This document shows, in pieces, positions 8,476 through 16,619 of a stretch of DNA of 64,000 nt. This DNA is from CAZIUL01 sp964542475 (GTDB taxonomy: Bacteria > Planctomycetota > B15-G4 > CAYZWU01). Location: positions 1 to 64,000 of the forward strand of contig CAZIUL010000018.1 of the NCBI GenBank assembly GCA_964542475.1. The letters are read 5' to 3'. The position numbers and the translations under genes were made by a program. The notes under the pieces are model-generated. The model was given only the letters and a program-made list of their open reading frames with translations. It did not search any database and was not told the origin of the DNA. The stretch's first letter is position 1. Every line of letters starts with the position of its first letter.

Positions 8476-8961
8476 ATGGACATACCAGTCGATAAGAAGT
8501 TCAAGATCCTGTGCGAGATCGTGCGGGCCCAGCACTTTGCCTGGCGCGAGGCGACTCTTGCCATGCTGCCCGGGATAGACACGGAAGCGCTCGGCAACAA
8601 GATGTGGGAGATCACCGGCGTTCAGACGGCGAAGGCCTACCTGAAAAGGCTGGACAAGGACAAGCCCCTTGCCGGGCAGGTGGCGAACTCCATTGCCTGG
8701 TCATCGGTGTGCATGGGAGAGAACGCTGTTGTGGAGGAAGGCGATGGGGATGAGGCGTTCGTCAGGCATTCGGACTGCCCGTGGTACCACTGGCACAAGC
8801 GCCTTGGCATCCTGGAGGAGGACAGGCCCGGATGCGACATGTGGTTTTTCACCGCTGTGAAAGAGATAAACAAGGCTCTTGGCTCGAACATCAAGATCGA
8901 GACCACCAGCTCGCTTCCAGACGGTGATGACTGCTGCCTCCGCCGCATCTGGGTGGAGTGA
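8476..8961 (+). CDS. L-2-amino-thiazoline-4-carboxylate hydrolase-like protein
   Basis: This 161-residue protein resembles the ATC-hydrolase-like family (PF14196 type), based on the HSDCPWYHW segment, the PGCDMWF segment and the C-terminal DDCCLRRIW stretch. These small proteins are often uncharacterised and occur beside catabolic enzymes of anaerobes. The conserved Cys/His pattern could bind a metal or a small ligand. The literal reaction (thiazoline ring opening) is not implied by the context. A strong AAGGAG site precedes ATG 8476. It is the last gene of the operon, and 77 bp separate it from the ferredoxin. Confidence 0.6.
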   Translation: MDIPVDKKFKILCEIVRAQHFAWREATLAMLPGIDTEALGNKMWEITGVQTAKAYLKRLDKDKPLAGQVANSIAWSSVCMGENAVVEEGDGDEAFVRHSDCPWYHWHKRLGILEEDRPGCDMWFFTAVKEINKALGSNIKIETTSSLPDGDDCCLRRIWVE

Positions 8962-9260
8962 TTCATAATTATTGACGTAGGTGATTCCATCAAGCCCCAC
9001 ATCGAATCAATAATGAACTAAAGTGTCCCCCGAATTCGCTCCCGAATTTAATTCTATTGAAATTTCCTTATTTTTTACCCTTCCCCGCATTTGCCTCAAT
9101 TTTCGTTGAATTTTCCAATTCCTGTCATATGCTGAATATCCGGTTGGATGGCCGTTCTTGCGCTGATAATGGTTGTTGAAATCATATGTTGCCGAATGCC
9201 ACGGATAATGGCTATAACCGTCAAGCTCGACCTGTTTAAGAATCAAGGGAGGAATTATCA
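8962..9260. other. AT-rich intergenic stretch, possible transposase relic
   Basis: This is the start of a visibly AT-richer segment (about 8962-11012). A 79-codon minus-strand ORF (9007-9246) has a DGYSHYPWHSA stretch slightly reminiscent of the C terminus of Y1/REP-associated transposases. It has no HUH motif, so I do not call a gene. A plus-strand ribosome site (GGGAGGA, about 9247) at its end serves the next gene. Confidence 0.3.
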
Positions 9261-10428
9261 GTGAACTGTTTCTTCGGATGTATGAAAGTGCCTGCGGTTC
9301 TGGTTTTTACTGTTGTGTTGATTACCGGGTGTTCCGCCTTGAAGGGGCTGTTTGCTTCCGATCCAAAGCTGAAAATAACCGTGCTGAAAAAGAACGATAA
9401 AATCAACAACTCGGTTCCAATCGATGTGAATATCGTGATTCCCACGAACGACAACGAGAAAGAGGACCTGGAAAAAGAGGAGTGCACCGCGAATTTATGG
9501 TTTCAAAAAACGCCCTTGGAAAAAATGAACGCCGGGCACTGGATCATCGGTATCAAGGTAGATCCTGAAAACCCCGCTTCATCGGAGCCCCCATATTGTA
9601 TGAACGGAAAACTCCAGGGGAGCAGCAAATATGACAGGACAATAAAGGCGGAAGAGCTTATCGATGATGATGATAATCGAACCCTGATCATTTCCTTGAA
9701 AGGAGATGTTTTGGCCTCGGCACGCAAATACGGCGTTTTTGTGTGGGCGAATTACGGATATGACAAGGACCAAGGGCGCCTCGGCCCCGGCGGGATCAAT
9801 AGTCACAGCGATAATGAGAACCGCCACGAGGAATTGGTGATAGAAACTGGAAAGCGATTCAGCAGTTGTGCCGGGGCAGATGTGTGTGAGGATTTACGAT
9901 ATCAAGCGCTACGACAGGTCCGGCGGCGAAGGGGAAACCTCAGGTCCCGGCAACCTGTCGAAAGAGACAAAGCACGAGTTTCCTTTGCTGTATGAGTACT
10001 ACGTGAATGCAAATCTACCGGACAGCAGCTTGAAGATGGCTTTTACCAGAGAAACATTGAGATGCTGGGAAGAGGTTTTGAGCGATCTTACGCTTTCCGA
10101 TTGGAACAACAGGAGCTTCAACGATTTCAGTTATTTTATCAGCACTGGAAAAAAAGGTAAGGTGGACCTGGACACAAAGGCGGAATATAATCTAGATGAG
10201 GTCGTGAGCCAGATCATTTTTCCCGAACCAAGCGAAAAGAAAGTGGTGGGCGGGGGAAGCACAAAAAGAACGGTTCCCGTGAAGCCGGCGGAAAAGACAG
10301 ACAACAAAAGTGCCGTTAAACCGAAAACTACAACCGCAGGGAATAAAACACCACTTGACAATAAAGCCAAATCCGGTGGGAATCAAAAAGCCGGCGACAA
10401 AGGAAACAAAGACAACAAGAAACGATGA
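9261..10428 (+). pseudogene. Frameshifted hypothetical lipoprotein
   Basis: The first part (GTG 9261, or ATG 9282) encodes a lipoprotein signal (VVLITGC) and a soluble domain that stays sensible to about ELVIETGKRFS. It then runs into an arginine-rich, out-of-frame tail ending at 9995. The matching continuation (PGQMCVRIYDIKRYDRSGG...) lies in another frame from about 9850 to 10428 and ends in a Lys/Asn/Gly-rich low-complexity tail. No ribosome site precedes the second ORF, so one disrupted gene is more likely than two. The shift falls in 9846-9868, with no long homopolymer there. Function is unknown; a TssJ-like fold was considered without firm support. Base composition is AT-richer than the operon upstream. 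Confidence 0.6.
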
Positions 10429-10549
10429 GACCGCTGAGGCACGGGTGTGCTTCTGTGAGTGTGTCAACCCGGCATAGATTAGCACATGTCATTAACAGAT
10501 TATAACCTTTTTACGGCATATGAACAGTAATACAAAAGGGATTAGGTTT

Positions 10550-11012
10550 ATGGATAAAAGGATGTACCTGTTTTTCGTCGTTTTTCTTGCATTGCCGGCA
10601 ATTGTGTGTACCCTTCCCGCACGAGGAAACGATAGCGAGAGTACGGGATATGCTGCCGACGAAAACGTGGATCCGGTGCGAATACTGGACTCGAAGTTTC
10701 AATTGATTAAAAGGCTCGAAAGCAATAAGGAAAGCCCTTTCATCAAAGAGCTATACAAGTCCATTTACAATGAAATACTGGAAGAGATCGATAAAAAAGG
10801 AGGGGGCGTAGAGCTGATCGTCCTGTTCAGCGACATTTCACGGCATTATGAAACGATAAGTGAAAGTGAACAGGACAAGAAATACCTGTTTCAAAAACGT
10901 CTCAGCATCTATAAAAGTTATCTTGCAGACGATGAAAACATGGATAGAGAGAAAATAAAAAAGAGGTATAAGGAAGAGGTTAACAATGCTTTGAAAACCA
11001 TTAGATCCGGAC
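10550..11012 (+). pseudogene. Hypothetical exported protein, 3' end cut by IS
   Basis: The N terminus (MDKRMYLFFVVFLALPAIV) is a signal peptide, followed by a polar, helix-rich domain with many Lys and Glu. The ORF stops at 11035 only because it enters the IS terminal repeat: its last residues (HCCPKTT) are encoded by that repeat. The natural C terminus is therefore lost. ATG 10550 is preferred over 10520 because the signal peptide starts there. No family is recognised. Like its neighbour it is AT-richer than the rest of the window. Confidence 0.6.
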
Positions 11013-12437
11013 ACTGCTGTCCAAAAACGACATGAAATAGCTTATCAGGTATTATAAACCCGCCTCATCATCCAATTCTACTTCATTCAATTTCTAATCC
11101 AAAACCAGGTTCCCTACTTTTCAGATCACATCGGCTGTCCAAATCCCGGAAGTAATCGTTGTTCTTGGACGGGTTGGGGAATCTGGGGTGGCGTTTGATA
11201 GGGATCGTCGATCCAATCCCACAAATCCCGATATGTAAACAGATTCCACCGAAGAAAAGCCACCAGGTTCGACAGAGACCAATTGAAAACCGATTTGAAT
11301 TGCAGGTACTTGATAAGCAGCATGGCAATCAGGGCTGTCCAAATCTGGATATACAGAGCGTTTTCACTGGTACCCACAAAGGTCTTCACCTTTAGATTCT
11401 GTTTCAAAGCCTTGAAGAAAAGCTCGATCTGCCACCGGTCCTTGTAAATTGTAAATTGCCGAGATCGTCGTTGCCCCGAATTCGAGATGATTGGTAAGAA
11501 GGACGATTTCCCGATCGTTTTTAGCATCGAAGACTACGACTCGGCGGAGGAGGTAAGGACACTTCTTCTCCGCTCCCGGACCATTCAGCCGGATGATCTC
11601 ATCTGAAAGAATGTTGCTGTTCTTTGGAGGGGCATACTTCATGAACACCTGGTAGGAAGTCGTGCTTTTCATCCGGGTTACAAAGTAGATCTCCTGTTTC
11701 GTCCAGGAAGCAAAGAGCCGGTAATCGTTGTAAGCTCGGTCCATGGCCACGATCGAGCCCTTGGCCAAGGGGACATGTGAGGCGATTTGGCTGTCATGCT
11801 GCCGTGCCTTGCCTATGACGGCGAATGTGGGAAGATACCCGTCGTGGTCCAGAAGCAGGTGCAGCTTGACCCCGCCCTTCGTCCTTCTGAAATCGGCCCA
11901 AGGGAAAATCGACAGACAAAGCGATATCGTCGTGCTGTCGAGAGAGAGGAGCTTGTTTTTGAACCGAAACTTCTTTTTGATCCCCGGAAAGGCCTTCTTG
12001 CAAACATCGAGAGTCTGATAGAAAAGGTCCCTGTAAAGCTCCCAGGGCCGGTGACTGTTGGCATAGGACAAGGTGGATTTATTCGGCGCCTCTTCGATCC
12101 CCAGATGCCTGAGCTTGCCAAGAGTGCAGGCCAGGCCCCCGCAGATTTCACGTAAACTCTTGGCCTGAGCGAGCTGGCAGAATAGCATGGCCACAAACTG
12201 TTCCCAGCAGGAAAATCCCTTGGAGTAGCGCTCCGCTTTGTGTTTCCGGACAAGCCGGGTGAAAGCACCACGATCAAATATACTTAAGAGTTGACTGAAC
12301 AGGCTGGTAGACCGCATCATGGTTTTGTCCTCCTGACTCGGGTTCTGTTTTGCGTCGAAAACAATACTTTGCCCGATAGGGAGGACATTTTTCAAGCGTT
12401 AAGATACTCCGCTAAATTTCGTTTTTGGACAAGAGTG
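11013..12437 (-). mobile_element. IS4-family insertion sequence (about 1.4 kb)
   Basis: The ends are imperfect terminal inverted repeats of 19 bp: left CACTGCTGTCCAAAAACGA (11012-11030) and right, read inward, CACTCTTGTCCAAAAACGA (12437-12419), with 17 of 19 positions matching. One IS4-type transposase lies inside on the minus strand. No target-site duplication is visible: the bases outside the two ends differ. Both flanking genes are truncated at the ends, which points to a deletion or recombination after insertion. Confidence 0.85.
11126..12320 (-). pseudogene. IS4-family transposase, frameshifted by a 7-bp duplication
   Basis: The 5' part (12320 down to about 11445) has an N-terminal DUF4372-like domain and the first two catalytic acids (LSLDSTTI, VAMDRAYND). 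The 3' part, in another frame, has the YREK signature (IYKDRWQIELFFKALKQN) with the third acid. The break is at 11442-11458, where TTGTAAA is tandemly repeated. Removing one 7-bp copy joins the frames as TISAIYKDRWQIE. The start ATG 12320 has AGGAGG 8 bp upstream; an ORF extension to 12395 lacks support. Either the element is dead or the duplication is recent or an assembly variant. Confidence 0.88.
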
Positions 12438-12760
12438 ATGAAGTCTATTCCAAAACCGGGCCCAACAAATGGGAGGTGACGAGCAGTGGCGACTTCACTC
12501 CCACGCTGGCGGATGAAAGCTACAGTTTTCTGCAGGATTACAACTTCGAGATCTTCAAATCGGCTGACGCCTGGATCGGATTCTACTTCACAGGGGTCAT
12601 CCAGGCCAAGAAGAAGGCCGGGACCCTGAAGAAGGCCTCTTTCCAGGCCTTTGCCGCGGAGGTGTACGACGGTTCGACGAACGGCACAAACATGTTTGTC
12701 GGCGGCGCCAAAGTGAAAGGGAAGAACATTCACGTGAGCAAGCTTCCCTTCACCCCATAG
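12438..12760 (+). pseudogene. 3' fragment of a gene truncated by the IS
   Basis: About 107 codons follow directly from the IS right end: DEVYSKTGPNKWEVTSSGDF... to SKLPFTP. A stop codon lies just upstream inside the IS, and no start or ribosome site is present, so this is the tail of a lost gene. The sequence looks like a globular extracytoplasmic domain but matches no family I know. A strong terminator follows. Its GC content is higher than that of the fragment on the other side of the IS, so the two halves are probably not one gene. Confidence 0.55.
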
Positions 12761-12786
12761 TTTCTGACCTCAGAATGGGACGATCC

Positions 12787-12829
12787 GTCCGGAAGGAGAG
12801 ATCCATACTCCCCTTCCGGACTTTTTTTT
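12787..12829 (+). terminator. Rho-independent terminator
   Basis: A perfect 10-bp stem (GTCCGGAAGG / CCTTCCGGAC, 12787-12796 and 12812-12821) with a 15-base loop is followed by eight T residues. It ends transcription of the gene whose 3' fragment is at 12438-12760 and insulates the gene at 12891. Confidence 0.92.
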
Positions 12830-12890
12830 ATTAACATACTCAAATGGTGTCTCGAACGATCGAATACAGGCAGCACCCCTCGGGCAGACC

Positions 12891-14933
12891 ATGAAATCCA
12901 AGATCCCGCAGATTTTGATCCTGCTGGCCGTCCTCGTTGCGACTGCCGCCATTTGGATGCTTCAATCGAGCCCTTTCGGCGACCGGGAGGATTTGACAGC
13001 CTCCTCCGCAAAACAGCCCCCCCGGGATAAGACCGATCCCCTTCACCCTGTTGAAACCGGGGGGGATCGTATCCCTGTGGAGCCTGCTTCCCACGGCCTC
13101 ACCCAGCGAGACGCCCCTTTCTCCGGATCCACGGCCGCCCCCCCGGGCTGGCTCGTACAAGGCGTGGTCCGTGACGAAAAAAACCTTCCCGTGGAAGGTG
13201 CCGGGGTGGTGGTCTGCCTGGAGGCCCGGGATGAATCCCGCTATCCCTTCGAGCCGGCCCTCAGCAACGGGGCGGGGCAGTACACCATCGACGCGCCTTT
13301 GCCTTGGGATCCAGCGCGACTGTCCCTTGCATCTACCTTTTCAGGCACCCTTATCGGCCGGGCCGGGAAGGGCGGCTTTTTCTCGGAACCCGAAGAGCAG
13401 GCATGCACGCTCGATCTTTGCCGGGGAGCGGAAGTCGTCCGCCTCGATCTCGTAATCCATACGGACCCAATGCTGCACGGGACCGTGCTCACGGACGACG
13501 GGAAGCCGGTGTCAGGAGCCGCCGTCATGGTGGTCTCGCCCGAAATCGGAATCGAAAACGAGGATGAACCCTACCTCACGGATTCCCGGGGGGTCTACGC
13601 CATCCCTTTGGATTGGTTTGACGAGGGCGCCTACAAGTTGGTGGCCCTCAAGCCGGGGCTGGGGATATCCGCTGCCCTTCCAATCGAAATCAACCCTGAA
13701 GAAAGCAAGGAGGCCCCGGATCTCATATTGAATTTCCACGAATCGATCGCGGGCGTGGCAGAGCATCCCGACGGCAGCCCTGTGGGCGGTATCCGCATCA
13801 AGGCCTTTTCGGAGCATTTTCAAGAAACTCCGGACCATCTGCTCCCCGAGGATTTCGAGGAGATGTGCGTGAGCGGCTTGGAGATCGCCATCGATGAGGA
13901 GGCCTGGACCGGACTGCCATGCGGCTCGGTTGTCACAGATGTAGCGGGCCGGTTTTTCATCACGGGCCTGAGGCCGGGAGGCTATTTCCTGTCGCCCGAT
14001 TTCTTGAATCAAGAAGACGATGTGCTGCGCATCCCCTGCAAAGCCGGCGATCGAAACGTACGGGTCGTTCTGGACATCTACACGCTCCGCCTGCTTTTGC
14101 TGGATGAAACGGGGTATCGCATACCTCATGCCTTCCTGGACATGGATGGTGCGGGGGGCGGTTCCGCCCATTGGGTTGTGAACGGCGAGATTCGCCTGGA
14201 CGTGAAGCCGGGCCGGGTTCAGCTCGTTGCACGGGCCCCGAAACATCTGAAGGGCGAAAAAGTGATTGATATCGTAGAGAAGCAGTACACAGCCACCGAA
14301 GAGCTGGTCCTGTCAGAGGTGCCCGAGGGACGGCTCCGGCTTTTTGTGACCGGGCCTGACGGGACACCCTACAGTCCCCTTTCCAGCCTGTCCTTTCAAA
14401 TGGACGGAGACCTGGACACCACCGAGGTGGATCTCGAAGAGAAGAAGCGCGAAGCTGACGGAGCGCTCTTGATCGATCTTCCCGCGGGCCGATACCAGCC
14501 CCAAATGTGTTTTCTGGACAGGAACAGGAACAATCCCATGGAAATGCGTCTCCCCATCGTGTTGGATCCGGTGGAGATTGTCTCCGACATGGAAACACCC
14601 TTTCATGTCAACCTCCGATTGGGAGGGCGGCTGCAGGTGACCATCCATGCGGGGGACGCTGCGCCGAAACGAAACCTGCGCATCGAAATCATCGGAAGCA
14701 ATGGGAAACGGATCAAGAAACGGCTTTCTACTTTTTTTGTGCAGGGTCAAAAGCGGACCGGGGATGCCCACAGGATGAAGCCGGGCACGCAATATCTGTC
14801 CAGGAGCCTCCTGGAACCGGGCCTCTACCGATTAAGCGTGGGAGCGAAGGGGTTCTCCGCGCCGGAGCAGGAGTTCACCATTACAGCCGGCCGGATCACG
14901 CCAGTGAAAGTCTGGCTTGAAAATGAACGATAA
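12891..14933 (+). CDS. Carboxypeptidase-regulatory-like repeat protein
   Basis: This 680-residue exported or membrane-anchored protein has a hydrophobic N-terminal segment (residues 6-26), a proline/acid-rich linker (about 30-90), and several transthyretin-like beta-sandwich modules of the CarboxypepD_reg type. The modules are recognisable by repeated openings such as VQGVVRDEKNLPVEGAGVVV (near 89), HGTVLTDDGKPVSGAAVMV (near 196) and AGVAEHPDGSPVGGIRIKA (near 280). No protease domain is present, so it is probably structural or carbohydrate/surface binding. A similar gene lies at 40174-42504. The ribosome site is weak. No operon partner is obvious. Confidence 0.75.
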   Translation: MKSKIPQILILLAVLVATAAIWMLQSSPFGDREDLTASSAKQPPRDKTDPLHPVETGGDRIPVEPASHGLTQRDAPFSGSTAAPPGWLVQGVVRDEKNLPVEGAGVVVCLEARDESRYPFEPALSNGAGQYTIDAPLPWDPARLSLASTFSGTLIGRAGKGGFFSEPEEQACTLDLCRGAEVVRLDLVIHTDPMLHGTVLTDDGKPVSGAAVMVVSPEIGIENEDEPYLTDSRGVYAIPLDWFDEGAYKLVALKPGLGISAALPIEINPEESKEAPDLILNFHESIAGVAEHPDGSPVGGIRIKAFSEHFQETPDHLLPEDFEEMCVSGLEIAIDEEAWTGLPCGSVVTDVAGRFFITGLRPGGYFLSPDFLNQEDDVLRIPCKAGDRNVRVVLDIYTLRLLLLDETGYRIPHAFLDMDGAGGGSAHWVVNGEIRLDVKPGRVQLVARAPKHLKGEKVIDIVEKQYTATEELVLSEVPEGRLRLFVTGPDGTPYSPLSSLSFQMDGDLDTTEVDLEEKKREADGALLIDLPAGRYQPQMCFLDRNRNNPMEMRLPIVLDPVEIVSDMETPFHVNLRLGGRLQVTIHAGDAAPKRNLRIEIIGSNGKRIKKRLSTFFVQGQKRTGDAHRMKPGTQYLSRSLLEPGLYRLSVGAKGFSAPEQEFTITAGRITPVKVWLENER

Positions 14934-14993
14934 AGAAATAAGATACGGCCATAGATTATTTTTTTGGAAAGTCAAATCTCCACGGCAGATGCC

Positions 14994-16478
14994 ATGACCA
15001 AAGCTTCAAAAGTATGGATCGCGCTTAGCCTTGTCATTGCGGCCGTCATCGCAATACTGATAAAGGTCAACCCTTTCCAGGAAAGCACTTTATCTTTCCC
15101 CGCACAACCAAACGTCCTGCTAATAACCATTGACACGCTCAGGGCCGATCACCTGGGATGTTACGGTTACAGCCTCGAAACCTCTCCCAATATCGACAGC
15201 CTGGCCGGCCGGGGGGTTCGCTTTACGGATTGCACGGTTCAATGGCCTAATACCGGGCCGAGCGTCAGCTCCTTAATGACCGGCGAACACCCCAAAAACA
15301 GGGGACTCCAGCTCCAGTGGCACTTCCTCCCCTTCTCGGCAACAACCGTAAGCGAGGTCTTCAACAATGCCGGGTACGATACGGGGGCAATTGTTGCAAA
15401 TGTTCTGGTAGGCCGCTCCTTTGGATTTAAGCAGGGCTTTGACTATTTTGCCGAAACCTGGAATCAGGGAGGTATAGGAAAAGCCCGCGGCGGTTCTTTC
15501 AATGTCGACTCTGAAAACGTGAAGGAGTATTTGAGGGGCAGCATTGTTGCGGATCTTGCAATCCGGTGGCTTAAAAAACGGGACAAGAAAAAACCGTTCT
15601 TTTTGTGGCTTCATTTCATGGACCCTCACGGTCCTTATAAGCCTCCCCAAGAATATCTCTCCTATTTCAACGGTGCCCGATCTTTCGAGCCCCAGGACAT
15701 TGAGAAGCTGCCCAAATATCAACTCCAAAAAAAAGCGGGATCGGGCGAAGTCATCACGGATCTTGGTTTTTATAAAACACAGTATGATCGTGAAATCAGG
15801 AATGTAGATCATGAGATAGGCCGTCTTTTTGAAGAACTACTCCAAATGGGCCTGATGAAAGAGACACTCATCGCTCTCACCGCGGATCATGGCGAGAGCC
15901 TGGATGAACACGATTATTTCCTCGATCACGGCAAGATGTCCTATCAGTGCTGTGCCAATGTCCCTCTCATCTTTGCGTATGAAGAGGTCCTGCCCGCGGG
16001 CAAGACCGTTTCCATTCCCGTGGGGCTTATCGATGTTTCTTCCACGTTAGGGGAGCTGGCGGGCATCGAGAAACCATCCACATATGAAGGACACAGTCTT
16101 GTGGGGCTGATCCACGGCAAAAAACCCGAGCAATCTCAAGAATATATCTTCATGCAGTCGGGCTACATCGTGTCGGAATTGCAGCGCACGGTCAGGCATG
16201 GACATTGGAAGCTCATCCACGTGCAATCAGTGAGAGACCGGCAACAGATGACCGGCTCTGAGTTCGAACTGTACAACATTTTCAAAGATCCTCACGAGCG
16301 GAATAACATCGCTGCCGAGCACCCTGAAAAAGTCAGTGAGTTGAAAAAAGTTCTCTCCGGTTGGCACAACCAGTACGCAATAAAAGGTATTTCGGGGAAA
16401 CAGCGCAAACAGATCTATGCACGCTCCCAGGATGAAAACATAACCAACATATTGAAGGCGCTCGGCTATATCAAGTGA
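14994..16478 (+). CDS. Sulfatase-fold (alkaline phosphatase superfamily) membrane-anchored enzyme
   Basis: The protein has about 494 residues from ATG 14994, with an N-terminal transmembrane anchor (residues about 7-25) and one PF00884-type domain. Metal ligands are seen in IDTLRADHLGCYG and TADHGESLDEHDYFLDHG. The catalytic segment reads WPNTGPSVSSLMTG, so Thr occupies the position of the formylglycine Cys (C-x-P-S-R) and the motif Arg is also gone. Classical sulfatase chemistry is therefore unlikely; Thr is the nucleophile in LtaS, EptA and nucleotide pyrophosphatases of this superfamily. A TTG start at 14964 is possible but has no ribosome site. Composition is less GC-rich than the following gene. 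Confidence 0.82.
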   Translation: MTKASKVWIALSLVIAAVIAILIKVNPFQESTLSFPAQPNVLLITIDTLRADHLGCYGYSLETSPNIDSLAGRGVRFTDCTVQWPNTGPSVSSLMTGEHPKNRGLQLQWHFLPFSATTVSEVFNNAGYDTGAIVANVLVGRSFGFKQGFDYFAETWNQGGIGKARGGSFNVDSENVKEYLRGSIVADLAIRWLKKRDKKKPFFLWLHFMDPHGPYKPPQEYLSYFNGARSFEPQDIEKLPKYQLQKKAGSGEVITDLGFYKTQYDREIRNVDHEIGRLFEELLQMGLMKETLIALTADHGESLDEHDYFLDHGKMSYQCCANVPLIFAYEEVLPAGKTVSIPVGLIDVSSTLGELAGIEKPSTYEGHSLVGLIHGKKPEQSQEYIFMQSGYIVSELQRTVRHGHWKLIHVQSVRDRQQMTGSEFELYNIFKDPHERNNIAAEHPEKVSELKKVLSGWHNQYAIKGISGKQRKQIYARSQDENITNILKALGYIK

Positions 16479-16619
16479 ACCCAGGCCTTGTGTGCCGTAC
16501 CGGCCGCAAACAGTGTCAATACCAACCGTTGGAAAGCCGCACCCGGCAAGCAGCGACAAGGTCATCCCGTGCCGCGGCAGAAGAGTATGAAATAAACGGG
16601 ATATCAAGGAGACCGCCCG

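Noticed and set aside
9007..9246. Transposase gene on the minus strand in the AT-rich spacer
   Set aside because: A short stretch resembles the end of a Y1 transposase, but no HUH motif, catalytic Tyr or plausible start exists. At most a relic.
9868..10428. Independent gene starting at GTG 9868
   Set aside because: There is no ribosome site and its sequence continues the upstream lipoprotein, so a frameshift explains it better.
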